64,000 bases of DNA from Burkholderiales bacterium (GCA_019744975.1 JAIETP010000027.1:46151-110150); one strand, 5' to 3'; shown: positions 26,225 to 36,677, counted from the stretch's first letter. Program-made: numbers and translations. The notes: a model not told the origin generated them from the letters alone.

Positions 26225-27523
26225 TTATTTGCGTTTGGCGACCGGCACGAACTCACGGCTCTTCGAGCCGGTGAATAATTGCCGCGGGCGGCCGATTTTC
26301 TGTTCGGGATCGGCAATCAGTTCCTTCCACTGCGCGATCCAGCCCACGGTGCGCGCCAGCGCGAAAATCGCGGTGTACATGCTGACGGGGATGCCCAGCG
26401 CCTTGTAGACGATGCCGGAGTAAAAATCAACGTTCGGATACAGCTTGCGCTTGATGAAATAGTCGTCTTCCAGCGCGATTTTCTCGAGCGCCATCGCCAG
26501 CTTGATCAGCTTGTTGTCCTTCATGTCGAGCTCTTCCAGCACTTCGTGGCAGGTGCGCTGGATGATCTTGGCGCGCGGATCGTAGTTCTTGTAGACGCGG
26601 TGGCCGAAGCCCATCAACATGGCGTGGCCGTCTTTTTCCTTGACCCGTTTGATGAAGCCCGGGATGTTTTTCACATCGCCGATTTCATCAAGCATTTTCA
26701 GCACTGCCTCGTTGGCGCCGCCGTGCGCCGGGCCCCACAGGCTGGCGATGCCGGCGGAAATGCAGGCGAAGGGATTGGCGCCGGTCGAACCGGCGAGGCG
26801 CACCGTCGACGTCGAGGCATTCTGCTCGTGGTCGGCATGCAGGATCAGGATGCGGTCCATGGCGCGCGACACCACCGGGTTGGGCTTGTATTCCTCACAG
26901 GGGTTGCCGAACATCATGTAGAGGAAGTTCTCGGTGTAGGACAGAGAATTCTTCGGATACATGAAAGGCTGGCCGGAGTTGTACTTGTAGGCCATCGCGG
27001 TGATCGTCGGCAGCTTGGCAATCAGGCGGAATGCGGAAATATCGCGGCTGCGCTCGTCATGGATGTTCATTGAATCGTGGTAGAACGCCGACAGCGCGCC
27101 GACCACGCCGCACAACACGGCCATTGGGTGCGCATCGCGGCGGAAACCGCGGAAAAAGTAGGTCAGCTGGTCGTGCACCATGGTATGCCTGGTGACGATG
27201 TCGTCGAACTCAACTTTTTGCGCCTTGTTCGGCAGTTCGCCGTTAAGGATCAGGTAGGCGACTTCGAGGAAATCGCATTTCTCGGCCAGCTGTTCGATCG
27301 GATAACCGCGATAGAGCAGGATGCCTTCGTCACCGTCGATATAGGTGATGTTGGAGCGACAACTCGCGGTCGACATGAATCCGGGGTCATAGGTGAACTT
27401 GCCGGTCTTGGCGTACAGGCTGCGGACGTCGATCACATCAGGACCGATGGTGCCGCCGAATATCGGGAAGTCCACCGAGGGGCTACCATCACTGAACGAC
27501 AGGGTTGCGAGCTTTTCCTTCAT
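26225..27523 (-). CDS. gltA: citrate synthase (type II)
   Basis: 432 residues of the hexameric NADH-sensitive type. The sequence holds [20 protein letters not shown] near residue 65, the active-site His in [18 protein letters not shown], a second His in [14 protein letters not shown], and the catalytic Asp region in [16 protein letters not shown]. It condenses oxaloacetate and acetyl-CoA at the head of the TCA cycle. The start at 27523 is chosen for the GGAG upstream and because [10 protein letters not shown] matches the family; an open extension to 27619 is not expected to be translated. Confidence 0.96.
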   Translation of the reverse strand: MKEKLATLSFSDGSPSVDFPIFGGTIGPDVIDVRSLYAKTGKFTYDPGFMSTASCRSNITYIDGDEGILLYRGYPIEQLAEKCDFLEVAYLILNGELPNKAQKVEFDDIVTRHTMVHDQLTYFFRGFRRDAHPMAVLCGVVGALSAFYHDSMNIHDERSRDISAFRLIAKLPTITAMAYKYNSGQPFMYPKNSLSYTENFLYMMFGNPCEEYKPNPVVSRAMDRILILHADHEQNASTSTVRLAGSTGANPFACISAGIASLWGPAHGGANEAVLKMLDEIGDVKNIPGFIKRVKEKDGHAMLMGFGHRVYKNYDPRAKIIQRTCHEVLEELDMKDNKLIKLAMALEKIALEDDYFIKRKLYPNVDFYSGIVYKALGIPVSMYTAIFALARTVGWIAQWKELIADPEQKIGRPRQLFTGSKSREFVPVAKRK

Positions 27524-27632
27524 GACAATCTCCGTATGATCAACCTGCTTGTTATTGCCAAAAACCATGGATGTTGCGGCTGTTGCCGCCACCTGCGCCA
27601 CCGTAACCGCTGTCCGCACTACCGTGACTTCC

Positions 27633-27869
27633 TTACTGATACACCTGCCGCAGACGCGTGATCAAAAAATCATAACGTCCGGGCACCTCCTCCTGCGCCA
27701 TCACCCAGGCCAGCAGCATGGGGTCCTGCTCGTTCAGCAACTCCTTGAACACCTGCAATTGGCCGGGGTCCAGCCCGTCCAGTTCCTGCTCCACAAACCG
27801 GCTCAGCAGCAGATCCAGTTCCAGCATGCCGCGCCGGCATTGCCAGCGGATACGGTCTATTTCGGCCAT
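27633..27869 (-). CDS. sdhE: succinate dehydrogenase FAD assembly factor
   Basis: 78 residues with the SdhE/Sdh5 hallmark [15 protein letters not shown] near residue 11 (the RGxxE motif needed for covalent flavinylation of SdhA) and the C-terminal [14 protein letters not shown]. The gene sits between sdhB (12 bases upstream) and gltA, as is usual in beta- and gammaproteobacteria. It acts in the cytoplasm before the flavoprotein joins the membrane complex. Confidence 0.93.
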   Translation of the reverse strand: MAEIDRIRWQCRRGMLELDLLLSRFVEQELDGLDPGQLQVFKELLNEQDPMLLAWVMAQEEVPGRYDFLITRLRQVYQ

Positions 27870-27881
27870 ATCTGCTTTTAG

Positions 27882-28577
27882 TTAAACCGTCCTCTTGACC
27901 AGCAAATCTTTAATTTTGCCAATCGCCTTGGTCGGGTTCAGCCCCTTCGGACAGACATCGACGCAGTTCATGATCGAGTGGCAGCGGAACAGGCGGTAGG
28001 GATCCTCAAGGTTGTCGAGGCGGTCGTTGGTCGCCTGGTCACGCGTGTCCGCGATGAAGCGATAGGCCTGCAGCAGCCCCGCCGGGCCGACAAACTTGTC
28101 CGGATTCCACCAGAACGAAGGACAAGACGTCGAGCAGCAGGCGCAAAGAATGCATTCGTAGAGTCCGTTCAGTTCTTCGCGGTCTTCCGGCGACTGCAGA
28201 CGCTCGGTCTCGGGACGCGGTGTATCGTTGATCACGTACGGCGTCACCGAATGGTATTGCTTGAAAAACTGCGACATGTCGACGATCAAATCGCGGATCA
28301 CCGGCAATCCAGGCAAGGGACGGATCACCACCGGCTCCTTCAGGTCGGTGATCTTGGTAATGCAGGCGAGGCCGTTTTTGCCGTTGATGTTCATGGCGTC
28401 GGAACCGCAGACGCCTTCGCGGCAGGAACGGCGGAACGCAAAGGTATCGTCAACGGACTTCAGGCGGATCAGGGCGTCCAGCAGCATCCGGTCGGTGGGC
28501 TCCAGCACCAGATCGTAATCCTGCATGTACGGCTTCGCGTCTACATCAGGGTTGTAGCGGTAAATGGAGAGGCGCAT
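27882..28577 (-). CDS. sdhB: succinate dehydrogenase iron-sulfur subunit
   Basis: 231 residues. The N-terminal [2Fe-2S] ligands are in SCREGVCGSDAM and the following GLAC, and the C-terminal [4Fe-4S]/[3Fe-4S] ligands in CILCACCSTSCPSFWW and CHSIMNCVDVCPKGLNP. It relays electrons from SdhA flavin to quinone. The start at 28577 begins the conserved MRLSIYRYNP, and an in-frame extension upstream overlaps sdhA and is rejected. About 30 bases separate it from sdhA. Confidence 0.96.
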   Translation of the reverse strand: MRLSIYRYNPDVDAKPYMQDYDLVLEPTDRMLLDALIRLKSVDDTFAFRRSCREGVCGSDAMNINGKNGLACITKITDLKEPVVIRPLPGLPVIRDLIVDMSQFFKQYHSVTPYVINDTPRPETERLQSPEDREELNGLYECILCACCSTSCPSFWWNPDKFVGPAGLLQAYRFIADTRDQATNDRLDNLEDPYRLFRCHSIMNCVDVCPKGLNPTKAIGKIKDLLVKRTV

Positions 28578-28606
28578 CTGTCTTCCTTGGTTCTCGATCT
28601 TATTGC

Positions 28607-30367
28607 TCAGTAAACCCGAGCCTTGGGCTCGAACGATTCCACGGTCAGCGGTTTGAGCTGGACCGGACGGTACTCGAGACGGTTGCCCTCCTTGTACCAG
28701 AAGGTGTGTTTCATCCACTGGGCATCATCGCGATTCGGGAAGTCACTGCGGTCATGGGCGCCGCGCGACTCCTGGCGGGCATGCGCCGAAACCATGGTCG
28801 ACACCGCCACTTCGACCAGATTCTCCAGTTCAAGCGCTTCGACGCGGGCCGTGTTGAACACCTTGCTCTTGTCCTTGAAATACAGGCTGCCCGCACGTTG
28901 TACGACTTCATTGATCTTGCGCACACCCTCGGCCAGGCTGTCCGGGAAACGGAACACGCCGCAGTGCAGTTGCATCGTGCGCCGCAGTTCCGCACCGACC
29001 TCGTGCACGCTCTCGCCTGATTTTGCCGAATCCAGCCTTGCCAGCCGCGACTGCGAGCGGTCAGCCGCGTCCTTCGGCAAGTCCTGGTGCGACAGCACAT
29101 CGGCCGCCAGATCCTTGACCACCTGTTCGCCCGAAGCCTTGCCGAACACCAGCAGATCGAGCAGCGAATTGGTGCCCAGGCGGTTCGCGCCGTGCACGGA
29201 TACGCAGGCACATTCACCGGCGGCATACAGGCCTTTGACAATCGCCCCGCCGCTGTGGCCGGCGAGCACCTGGCCATGCATGTTGGTGGGAATCCCGCCC
29301 ATTTGATAGTGACAGGTCGGCACCACCGGGATCGGATCCTTGGCGGGATCGACGTTGGCGAATTTGATGGCGATCTCGCGGATGCCGGGCAGGCGCTTGT
29401 CGATCACGTCGGCACCGAGGTGGTCGAGTTTGAGCAGGATGTAATCGGCATCCTTGCCGGCGCCGCGGCCCTCCTTGATTTCGGTGGCCATGGCACGCGA
29501 CACCACGTCACGGCTTGCCAGATCTTTCACGGTCGGCGCATAACGCTCCATGAAACGTTCACCGTTCTTGTTCAGCAGGAAACCGCCCTCGCCGCGCACC
29601 CCTTCAGTGATCAGCACGCCGGCACCGGCCACGCCCGTCGGGTGGAATTGCCAGAACTCCATGTCTTCCAGCGGAATGCCGGCGCGTGCCGCCATGCCAA
29701 GGCCGTCGCCGGTATTGATGAAGGCATTGGTGCTGGCGGCATAGATGCGCCCCGCACCGCCGGTGGCGAGCAAAGTCGCTTTCGAATGCAGCACCATCAC
29801 TTCGCCGGTTTCCATTTCCATCGCCACCACGCCCAGCACATCACCGGCCTGGTTGCGGATCAGGTCGAGTGCCATCCACTCGACAAAAAACTGGGTATGG
29901 GCGCGGACATTGCGCTGGTACAGCGTGTGCAGCATCGCGTGCCCGGTGCGGTCAGCGGCGGCGCAGGCGCGTTTGACCGCGCGTTCGCCGTAATTGCTGG
30001 TGTGGCCGCCGAAGGGACGCTGGTAGATCTTGCCGTTGTCGAGGCGGTCGAATGGCATGCCGTAGTGTTCAAGCTCGATCACCGCTTCGCTGGCCTTGCG
30101 GCACATGAATTCGATGGCGTCCTGGTCGCCGAGGTAATCGGAGCCCTTGACCGTGTCATACATGTGCCAATGCCAGTTGTCCGGCTCTTCGTTGCCAAGC
30201 GAAGCCGAAACCCCGCCCTGTGCCGCCACGGTGTGCGAACGCGTCGGGAACACCTTGGACAGCACGGCCACCCGCAGCTTGGCCTCGGCCAGTTGCAGCG
30301 CCGCGCGCAGCCCGGAACCGCCGGCGCCTACGACCACCGCATCAAATTGTCTGGTTGTAATCGCCAT
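28607..30367 (-). CDS. sdhA: succinate dehydrogenase flavoprotein subunit
   Basis: 586 residues. The FAD dinucleotide motif VVVGAGGSGLRAALQLAE starts near residue 11. The flavin-linking His is in TRSHTVAAQGG near 45. Substrate-binding and catalytic residues lie in FHPTGVAGAGVLITEG, LASRDVVSRAMATEI and HGANRLGTNSLLDLLVFG. It oxidises succinate to fumarate. The start at 30367 fits the family N terminus (MAITTRQFDAVVVG). It lies about 30 bases after sdhD. Confidence 0.97.
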   Translation of the reverse strand: MAITTRQFDAVVVGAGGSGLRAALQLAEAKLRVAVLSKVFPTRSHTVAAQGGVSASLGNEEPDNWHWHMYDTVKGSDYLGDQDAIEFMCRKASEAVIELEHYGMPFDRLDNGKIYQRPFGGHTSNYGERAVKRACAAADRTGHAMLHTLYQRNVRAHTQFFVEWMALDLIRNQAGDVLGVVAMEMETGEVMVLHSKATLLATGGAGRIYAASTNAFINTGDGLGMAARAGIPLEDMEFWQFHPTGVAGAGVLITEGVRGEGGFLLNKNGERFMERYAPTVKDLASRDVVSRAMATEIKEGRGAGKDADYILLKLDHLGADVIDKRLPGIREIAIKFANVDPAKDPIPVVPTCHYQMGGIPTNMHGQVLAGHSGGAIVKGLYAAGECACVSVHGANRLGTNSLLDLLVFGKASGEQVVKDLAADVLSHQDLPKDAADRSQSRLARLDSAKSGESVHEVGAELRRTMQLHCGVFRFPDSLAEGVRKINEVVQRAGSLYFKDKSKVFNTARVEALELENLVEVAVSTMVSAHARQESRGAHDRSDFPNRDDAQWMKHTFWYKEGNRLEYRPVQLKPLTVESFEPKARVY

Positions 30368-30396
30368 TTTTCTTATTGCTCGCTCATTTGGTCCAC

Positions 30397-30744
30397 TTAT
30401 TTGCCCCACAGAATCTGTACCGCCCACGCGCCATAGGCGGTCAGGGCGAGGATCACCACCACATACAACGTCAAACGCAGGCCGGCATCCTTGATGTAAT
30501 CCATGAATATGTTGCGCACGCCGATCCAGGCATGAAACAGCAATGCGATGACAAACAGCACGGTCGCGTAACGCATCAACGGCAACTGCCACAGCGCTTT
30601 CCAATGCCAGTAATCAAACACCGGCAGCATCACCAGCGCCATCAGCACCAGTATCGTGTACACCAGCATCACCACCGCGGTCACACGCTGCGCCAGCCAG
30701 TCGCGCAGGCCGTAATGGGCGCCAACCACCTCGCGGTTCACCAT
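30397..30744 (-). CDS. sdhD: succinate dehydrogenase membrane anchor subunit
   Basis: 115 residues with three transmembrane helices (about 20-40, 58-78 and 88-110) and the quinone/haem region around HAWIGVRNIFMDYIKDAGLR. Its ATG overlaps the end of sdhC by seven bases (ATGGTGA), so the two anchors are translationally coupled. Confidence 0.92.
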   Translation of the reverse strand: MVNREVVGAHYGLRDWLAQRVTAVVMLVYTILVLMALVMLPVFDYWHWKALWQLPLMRYATVLFVIALLFHAWIGVRNIFMDYIKDAGLRLTLYVVVILALTAYGAWAVQILWGK

Positions 30745-31124
30745 AATGCAACCCCCACCGCCAGTGTCAGCACGATGCCGGCGACGAGCACGATGATGCT
30801 GGTCAGGCGCGCGGTTTCGAGTTCCATGCCGATGTGCAAATCCAGGAACAGGTGGCGCAGTCCGGCCAGCAGATGATGCAGGTAACCCCACAGCAAGCCG
30901 ATCAGCACCAGCTTCATCAGCGGATGCGCAACAACACTGCGGAATCCGGCGAAACTCGCGGCAGACTCCAGGCTCGTTTGAAACAGCCACAACAACAAGG
31001 GGATCAGCAGGAACAAAACGGCACCACTGATGCGGTGCATGATGGAAATGATGCCCGGCACAGGCAGCCGAATCTGCATCAGGTTCAGATGCTTGGGCCT
31101 GGGTTTGGCGGTTGTCGACGACAC
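30738..31124 (-). CDS. sdhC: succinate dehydrogenase cytochrome b556 subunit
   Basis: 128 residues with three transmembrane helices. The family signature RPKHLNLMQIRLPVPGIISI leads into HRISGAVLFLL near residue 30, and the haem-ligand His region is HHLLAGLRHLFLDLH near 85. The start is a GTG (31124) preceded by AGGAGA at seven bases; no ATG gives the conserved N terminus. It is the first gene of the long minus-strand sdh-gltA-suc run. Confidence 0.93.
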   Translation of the reverse strand: MSSTTAKPRPKHLNLMQIRLPVPGIISIMHRISGAVLFLLIPLLLWLFQTSLESAASFAGFRSVVAHPLMKLVLIGLLWGYLHHLLAGLRHLFLDLHIGMELETARLTSIIVLVAGIVLTLAVGVALW

Positions 31125-31655
31125 GCGCTCTCCTTGGTTACAAATTCGGGCTCACTACGCTGGCGCGCCGGCGAAAGCCCCGATTACAAAGCGATTGTGA
31201 TGCTGCATGGTCCACCGAAACGGACTTGATGCGGCGCTGCATACGCTGCATCAGTTGAGAGTTTTTGGCACTCACGGAAACTGTCGGAAAACCACCGGTA
31301 ACTGCAAATAAGCGCATGAAATACTACCAGCTTTCAGTCACTCAAGAAACGCAAAAATATGCTTGTCAGCAGCAAAAACAGTTCATGCGATGTGCTCGCG
31401 TTGACGCGCGCGTAAAGCCACCGCAACATGTTTTCCACATCCCGTCATGCCATACCAGCTCGCGGCATCAACTGCGGAGCAGCACCCACTGTGCATGACA
31501 TGCGCATGATGTCCACCCCGCGGTCATTCTGTTGACCGTAATTCCCTGCGTTCGCTATCATTCCGCAGTTATCCGGTATGCGCGATGCAACTGAAATTCC
31601 GCTCCGCAGCATCGCCGTATTCCCCTAAAAACCAAGGAAATTCAGGAGCTTCCAG
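31125..31655. other. 531-base divergent intergenic region between sdhC and mdh
   Basis: There is no convincing gene here: a 77-codon plus-strand frame has no family features and no ribosome site. The region must hold the promoters of the sdh operon (leftward) and of mdh (rightward, see 31532). No operator palindrome was recognised by eye. Confidence 0.6.
31532..31561 (+). promoter_or_regulatory. predicted sigma70-type promoter for mdh
   Basis: TTGACC (31532-31537) and TATCAT (31556-31561) are spaced by 18 bases, giving a leader of about 88 bases before the mdh ATG. Each hexamer differs from consensus by one base. Found by eye only. Confidence 0.4.
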
Positions 31656-32645
31656 ATGAAACGACCCATGCGCGTGGCAGTGACGGGCGCCGCCGGACAA
31701 ATCGGCTACAGCCTGCTGTTTCGCATTGCCAGCGGCGAAATGCTCGGTAAAGACCAGCCGGTGATCCTGCAATTGCTGGAAATTCCGGACGAGCGTGCGC
31801 AAAAAGCGCTGAAGGGCGTGATGATGGAACTCGACGACTGCGCGCTCCCGTTATTGCAGGGCATGGTGCCGGCCTCCGATCCGATGGTTGCCTTCGCCGA
31901 CGCTGACGTGGCCTTGCTGGTCGGCGCCCGCCCCCGCGGCCCCGGCATGGAGCGCAAGGATCTGCTCGAGGCCAACGGCCGCATTTTCGCGCCCCAAGGC
32001 AAGGCGCTGTCCGAAGTCGCCAAACGCAGCGTCAAGGTACTGGTGGTCGGCAATCCGGCCAACACCAACTGCCTGATCGCGATGAACAACGCGCCCAAGC
32101 TGAAACCGTCGAATTTTTCGGCGATGATGCGCCTCGACCACAACCGCGCGCTGACCCAGGTCGCACAAAAAATCGGCAAACCGGTCACCGACATCAAAAA
32201 ACTCGCGGTCTGGGGCAACCACTCCGCCACACAGTATCCGGACCTGTTCCACGCCACGGCAGGCGGCAAAAAAATCTGGCCGATGATCAACGATCAGGCC
32301 TGGCTCGAAAACAATTTCATTCCGACCATCCAGAAACGCGGTGCTGCGATCATCGACGCCCGCGGCCTGTCCTCGGCAGCCAGCGCAGCCAATGCCGCGA
32401 TCGACCACATCCGTGACTGGGTCAAAGGCACCAAGGCCGGCACCTGGGTCAGCATGGGCATCCCCTCCGACGGCAGCTACGGCATCCCGAAAGGCATCAT
32501 TTACGGCTTTCCGGTGACCTGCAGGGACGGCAAGTACAAGATCGTCAAAGACCTGGAACAGAGTGAATTCAGCAAGGCGCGCATGCAGGCCACGCTGCAG
32601 GAACTGCAGGAAGAACGCGACGGCGTCCTCGGACTGCTCGGCTGA
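31656..32645 (+). CDS. mdh: malate dehydrogenase
   Basis: 329 residues, the length of the betaproteobacterial MDH class. NAD binding is at [19 protein letters not shown] near residue 8, substrate Arg residues in [15 protein letters not shown] near 90, catalytic Asp/Arg in MRLDHNRA, and the catalytic His in [12 protein letters not shown] near 187. It oxidises malate to oxaloacetate. AGGAG lies nine bases before the ATG, and a strong terminator follows the stop. Confidence 0.96.
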   Translation: MKRPMRVAVTGAAGQIGYSLLFRIASGEMLGKDQPVILQLLEIPDERAQKALKGVMMELDDCALPLLQGMVPASDPMVAFADADVALLVGARPRGPGMERKDLLEANGRIFAPQGKALSEVAKRSVKVLVVGNPANTNCLIAMNNAPKLKPSNFSAMMRLDHNRALTQVAQKIGKPVTDIKKLAVWGNHSATQYPDLFHATAGGKKIWPMINDQAWLENNFIPTIQKRGAAIIDARGLSSAASAANAAIDHIRDWVKGTKAGTWVSMGIPSDGSYGIPKGIIYGFPVTCRDGKYKIVKDLEQSEFSKARMQATLQELQEERDGVLGLLG

Positions 32646-32667
32646 TCCGGCCATGCATGCCGATATC

Positions 32668-32704
32668 AAAGCGGACCCTGCAACCCAGCAGCGTCCGCTT
32701 TTTT
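32668..32704 (+). terminator. Rho-independent terminator after mdh
   Basis: AAAGCGGAC (32668-32676) pairs with GTCCGCTTT (32692 onward) around a 15-base loop, ending in a T run. It should end the mdh transcript before prpC. Confidence 0.8.
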
Positions 32705-32748
32705 ATTTTCGGATGCAGATAATGGCAAATAAATCTCCAAAACCTTTT

Positions 32749-32825
32749 ACCGCCAAGACGCCAAGAGCGCCAAGAAAACCGATTTCAGTTTTTTCCTCTC
32801 TTGGCGGCCTTGGCGTCTTGGCGGT
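32749..32825. repeat. CGCCAAG inverted repeat between mdh and prpC
   Basis: ACCGCCAAGACGCCAAG and a further GCGCCAAGA on the left (32749-32776) face TCTTGGCGGCC and TTGGCGTCTTGGCGGT on the right (32797-32825), giving a near-perfect stem of about 27 bp with a roughly 20-base AT-rich loop. Each arm is itself a degenerate CGCCAAGA tandem. Similar CGCCAAG-type palindromes are found scattered in unrelated bacterial genomes. Confidence 0.8.
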
Positions 32826-32867
32826 TAGGTTCTTTGCGGTTCTTACTAGAACAATGAAAGTCTGCCT

Positions 32868-34037
32868 ATGAGCGACAAACCCGCCGCTGGCTTCAAACCG
32901 AAAAAATCCGTCGCGCTGTCGGGCGTGCCTGCCGGCAATACCGCCCTGTGCACGGTCGGACGCAGCGGAAATGACCTGCATTACCGCGGCTATGACATTC
33001 TCGACATCGCCGAAACCTGCGAATTCGAGGAAATCGCCTACCTGCTGGTGCACGGCAAGCTACCCGATGCCGCCGAACTGCGCGCCTACAAGGCCAAGCT
33101 CCAGTCCCTGCGCGGCCTGCCCGCCGTGGTGCGCAATGTCCTTGAGCAACTGCCGCCGTCCGCGCACCCGATGGATGTCATGCGCACCGGCTGCTCAGCG
33201 CTGGGCGCGGCAATGCCCGAACGCGAAGACCACAACCTGCCGGGGGCGCGCGACATTGCCGACCGGCTGATGGCCTCATTCGGTTCGATGCTGCTCTACT
33301 GGTATCACTACAGCCAGAACGGCCGGCGTATCGACGTCGAAACCGACGACGATTCCATCGGTGGCCATTTCCTGCACCTGCTGCACGGCAAACCGGCGAA
33401 ACCGCTGTGGGTGCGCGCGATGCACACCTCGCTGAACCTCTACGCCGAACACGAATACAACGCCTCCACCTTCACCTGCCGCGTCATCGCCGGCACCGGC
33501 GCCGACATCCATTCGGCGATCACCGGCGGCATCGGCGCGCTGCGCGGCCCGAAACACGGGGGCGCCAACGAAGTCGGTTTCGAGGTAATGAACCGCTACG
33601 AAACCCCGGATGCCGCCGAAAGCGACATCGTCACCCGCATCGCCAACAAGGAAGTGGTGATCGGCTTCGGCCACCCGGTCTACACCATCGCCGACCCGCG
33701 CAACAAGGTCATCAAGGAAGTGGCGCGCACGCTGTCCAAGGATGCCGGCGACCTCAAGATGTTCGACATCGCCGAACGCATCGAAACCGTGATGATGCGC
33801 GAGAAAAAAATGTTCGCCAACCTCGACTGGTTCTCGGCCGTGTCGTACCACCGCATGGGTGTGCCGACAGCGATGTTCACTCCGATTTTCATCATCTCGC
33901 GCACCAGCGGCTGGTCGGCCCATGTCATCGAACAGCGCATCGACAACAAGATCATCCGCCCGACCGCGGTTTACACCGGGCCGGAGAACCGCAAGTTCGT
34001 GCCGCTGGCGCAGCGCGGCGGCCAAAAAAAGAAATGA
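32868..34037 (+). CDS. prpC: 2-methylcitrate synthase
   Basis: 389 residues of the short citrate synthase class used by Prp[20 protein letters not shown] at the start, [11 protein letters not shown] near residue 40, [20 protein letters not shown] with the first active-site His region, GPKHGGANE, and [15 protein letters not shown]. It condenses propionyl-CoA with oxaloacetate to 2-methylcitrate. Neighbouring prpD and aconitases, plus prpE and acuI in the window, support PrpC over a second citrate synthase. Confidence 0.93.
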   Translation: MSDKPAAGFKPKKSVALSGVPAGNTALCTVGRSGNDLHYRGYDILDIAETCEFEEIAYLLVHGKLPDAAELRAYKAKLQSLRGLPAVVRNVLEQLPPSAHPMDVMRTGCSALGAAMPEREDHNLPGARDIADRLMASFGSMLLYWYHYSQNGRRIDVETDDDSIGGHFLHLLHGKPAKPLWVRAMHTSLNLYAEHEYNASTFTCRVIAGTGADIHSAITGGIGALRGPKHGGANEVGFEVMNRYETPDAAESDIVTRIANKEVVIGFGHPVYTIADPRNKVIKEVARTLSKDAGDLKMFDIAERIETVMMREKKMFANLDWFSAVSYHRMGVPTAMFTPIFIISRTSGWSAHVIEQRIDNKIIRPTAVYTGPENRKFVPLAQRGGQKKK

Positions 34038-34088
34038 CTGCAACGGCTACATGAAGCAGCAGTATTAACGTTACATACAGGGGGAATC

Positions 34089-34523
34089 ATGAAAAAAATA
34101 TTTGCCGCATTTTGCATACTGGTCATGAGTGGCTGCGCATCGGTTCAGATGGGTGATACGCAAGTCGACGCAAGACTGAAAACTTTCACACCACTGAAAG
34201 ACAAAGCAGCGTTATACGTTTACCGCAACGAAACTTTTGGTGCGGCCCTGAAGATGACAGTGCTTCTTGACGGTAAGATCCTCGGTGACACGGCCTCCAA
34301 AACTTATCTGTACGCAGAACTTGAACCCGGCAAGCACAGACTGATATCGAAGACTGAAAATGATTCCGTTCTCGACTTCGAGGCCATTGCCGGGAAAATC
34401 TATTACGTCTGGCAGGAAGTCAAAATGGGACTGTGGCAGGCAAGGAGCCAGTTGCAGATGATGGACGATAAAACGGGGCAAGCCGGCGTACTCGAATCCC
34501 AGCTCGCCGTGACTCCGAATTAA
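34089..34523 (+). CDS. DUF2846 domain lipoprotein
   Basis: 144 residues. The signal peptide ends in lipobox MSGC (Cys near residue 17). The mature domain matches the DUF2846 pattern (KAALYVYRNETFGAALKMTVLLDG, then YLYAELEPGKHRLISKTEN and AGKIYYVWQEVKMG). The function is unknown. It interrupts prpC and prpD, and its base composition is visibly more AT-rich than theirs, so it may be a later insertion into the cluster. Confidence 0.8.
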   Translation: MKKIFAAFCILVMSGCASVQMGDTQVDARLKTFTPLKDKAALYVYRNETFGAALKMTVLLDGKILGDTASKTYLYAELEPGKHRLISKTENDSVLDFEAIAGKIYYVWQEVKMGLWQARSQLQMMDDKTGQAGVLESQLAVTPN

Positions 34524-34567
34524 GCACTCTCACCCAAGCACCTTCAAAATACTTCTGACTGATAAAC

Positions 34568-36010
34568 ATGTCCGCTCACATCTCCAACGTCCGCCCCAAA
34601 CCCGACAAAGTCATCACCGACATCGCCGACTACGCCGCCAAGGCGAAAATCAGCAGTGCCGAGGCCTACAACACGGCACGCCTGTGCCTGATGGACACCC
34701 TGGGCTGCGGTTTTGAAGCGCTCTCCTACCCCGCCTGCACCAAGCTGATGGGGCCGGTGGTGCCGGGTGCGACCATGGTCAACGGCGCCAAGGTGCCGGG
34801 CACTTCCTTCCAGCTTGATCCGGTGATGGCCGCGTTCAACATCGGCTGCATGATTCGCTGGCTCGACTTCAACGACACCTGGCTCGCCGCGGAATGGGGC
34901 CATCCTTCCGACAACCTCGGCGGCATTCTCGCCATGGCCGATTACCTGTCGCGCCAGGCGGTGGCCGCGGGTAAAAAGCCGCTGACCATGCGCGACGTGC
35001 TGACCGGCATGATCAAGGCCCACGAAATCCAGGGTGTGATCGCGCTGGAAAACAGTTTCAACCGCGTCGGCCTGGACCATGTGCTGCTGGTCAAGGTCGC
35101 TTCCACCGCAGTGGTGTCCAGCCTGATGGGACTCACGCGCGATGAAACCATCAACGCGGTATCCAATGCCTGGATCGACGGCCAGTCGCTGCGCACCTAT
35201 CGCCACGCGCCGAACACCGGATCGCGCAAATCCTGGGCGGCAGGGGACGCCACCAGCCGCGCGGTGCGTCTCGCGCTGATGGCCGCCAAGGGCGAGATGG
35301 GTTATCCCTCCGGGCTGTCGGCCAAGGGCTGGGGTTTCTACGATGTGCTGTTCAAGGGCAAACCCTTCAAATTCACCCGCAGCTACGGCTCATACGTGAT
35401 GGAGAACGTGCTGTTCAAGATTTCCTTCCCGGCGGAATTCCACGCGCAGACCGCGGTGGAATGCGCAGTCCAGTTGCACCCGAAGGTGAAAGACCGGTTG
35501 AATGACATCAAAAAAATCGTCATCACCACCCACGAATCGGCGATCCGCATCATCGACAAAAAAGGCCCGCTGAACAATCCGGCCGACCGCGACCACTGCA
35601 TCCAGTACATGTCGGCGATCGGACTGATCAAGGGCAACCTGACCGCGGCGGATTACGAGGATGACGTCGCCCACGACCCGCGGGTCGATGCGCTGCGCGA
35701 CAAGATGGAATGTGTCGAGCACAAACCGTGGAGCCGCGATTACCTCGATCCGCAGAAACGTTCCATCGCCAATGCCATCCAGGTGTTTTTCAGGGACGGC
35801 AGCAAAACCGCCAATGTCGTCGTCGAATACCCCGTCGGCCATCGCCGCCGGCGCAAGGAAGGGGTGCCCCTGCTCGAAGCCAAGTTCCGCACCAACCTCG
35901 CGCGCAAATTTCCGGAAAAGCAGCGCGCCGCGATCTATGCCCTGTGCCAGGACCAGCAAAAACTCGAGTCCACACCGGTGCACGAGTTCGTTGATCTGAT
36001 GGTGATTTGA
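34568..36010 (+). CDS. prpD: 2-methylcitrate dehydratase
   Basis: 480 residues, the full PrpD length. Diagnostic blocks are [20 protein letters not shown] near residue 35, the active-site region [19 protein letters not shown] near 98, and [18 protein letters not shown] near 220. It dehydrates 2-methylcitrate to 2-methyl-cis-aconitate, which the neighbouring aconitases can rehydrate. It is clearly closer to canonical PrpD than the two other MmgE/PrpD proteins here. Confidence 0.93.
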   Translation: MSAHISNVRPKPDKVITDIADYAAKAKISSAEAYNTARLCLMDTLGCGFEALSYPACTKLMGPVVPGATMVNGAKVPGTSFQLDPVMAAFNIGCMIRWLDFNDTWLAAEWGHPSDNLGGILAMADYLSRQAVAAGKKPLTMRDVLTGMIKAHEIQGVIALENSFNRVGLDHVLLVKVASTAVVSSLMGLTRDETINAVSNAWIDGQSLRTYRHAPNTGSRKSWAAGDATSRAVRLALMAAKGEMGYPSGLSAKGWGFYDVLFKGKPFKFTRSYGSYVMENVLFKISFPAEFHAQTAVECAVQLHPKVKDRLNDIKKIVITTHESAIRIIDKKGPLNNPADRDHCIQYMSAIGLIKGNLTAADYEDDVAHDPRVDALRDKMECVEHKPWSRDYLDPQKRSIANAIQVFFRDGSKTANVVVEYPVGHRRRRKEGVPLLEAKFRTNLARKFPEKQRAAIYALCQDQQKLESTPVHEFVDLMVI

Positions 36011-36018
36011 AGATTATA

Positions 36019-36042
36019 TAAGTATTTGTTTTTATTGATATT
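36019..36042. repeat. AT-rich dispersed motif between prpD and a thioredoxin-like gene
   Basis: TAAGTATTTGTTTTTATTGA and the following TATT closely match 59818-59847 and, on the other strand, 144-162. Partial matches occur at 23228, 42473 and 52982. Here it directly precedes the ATG of the next gene. Confidence 0.5.
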
Positions 36043-36043
36043 T

Positions 36044-36601
36044 ATGTCACCCACACGCCGCCACCTGATCTGCGCTGCGCTGGCTGCCCAGTTGCTGGCG
36101 CCAGCGGGCTTTGTCATCGCCCAAGGCGCGGCCACCCGCGATGCGATGACGCATTTTTTCGACGCCAACACCGGCGACCTCAAGGCAGAGCTCGCCGACG
36201 CCAGAGCCGCCGGCAAAAAGGCCATCCTGCTGATGTACGAACAGGAAGGCTGTCCCGCCTGTCTCTACATGAAGCAGCATGTGCTCAACCGTGTCGATGT
36301 GCAGGAACTCTACCGGCGGCATTTCGTCAGCTTCACCATCGACATCAACGGCGCGGTGCCGTTGAAAGACTTTGGTGGCCGTGACATCAGCGAAAAAACC
36401 TTTGCCGCGGCCGCCAAGGCGCGCGCCACGCCGACCTTTGCTTTCCACGACCTCAGCGGCACTGAAATCGTGCGCATCACCGGTGCCGTTCGCGATGTCG
36501 GGGAATTCAAGCTGCTGGCGGAATTCGTCGCCAGCGGCGCCTACAAGACGCGCCAGTTCGCCGAATACAAGCAGCTGCAGTCGGCCAAAAAAGGCGGCTG
36601 A
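36044..36601 (+). CDS. periplasmic thioredoxin-fold protein
   Basis: 185 residues. The Arg-rich start [20 protein letters not shown] and the following AGFVIAQ look like an export signal. The mature part is thioredoxin-like with redox motif CPAC (in [15 protein letters not shown] near residue 65) and the cis-Pro segment [10 protein letters not shown]. It is probably a thiol-disulfide reductase in the periplasm, resembling SoxW-type proteins. The start at 36044 is preferred over an upstream in-frame ATG at 36026. It follows prpD by 33 bases filled with the AT-rich motif. Confidence 0.8.
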   Translation: MSPTRRHLICAALAAQLLAPAGFVIAQGAATRDAMTHFFDANTGDLKAELADARAAGKKAILLMYEQEGCPACLYMKQHVLNRVDVQELYRRHFVSFTIDINGAVPLKDFGGRDISEKTFAAAAKARATPTFAFHDLSGTEIVRITGAVRDVGEFKLLAEFVASGAYKTRQFAEYKQLQSAKKGG

Positions 36602-36662
36602 TTCCGCATGGCGAACGCCATCAAGGTCCGCCATACTGATTTATTCCCGCCCCGCAACACTC

Positions 36663-36668
36663 TATAAT
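36663..36668 (+). promoter_or_regulatory. -10 box upstream of the first aconitase gene
   Basis: A perfect TATAAT lies 96 bases before the GTG start. No good -35 hexamer is visible at 16-18 bases. The expected transcript would start around 36675, just before a 13-base tandem repeat. Confidence 0.45.
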
Positions 36669-36677
36669 TTAGGGCTT

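Noticed and set aside
31265..31498. 77-codon frame between sdhC and mdh
   Set aside because: No ribosome site, no recognisable domain, and it lies where divergent promoters are expected.
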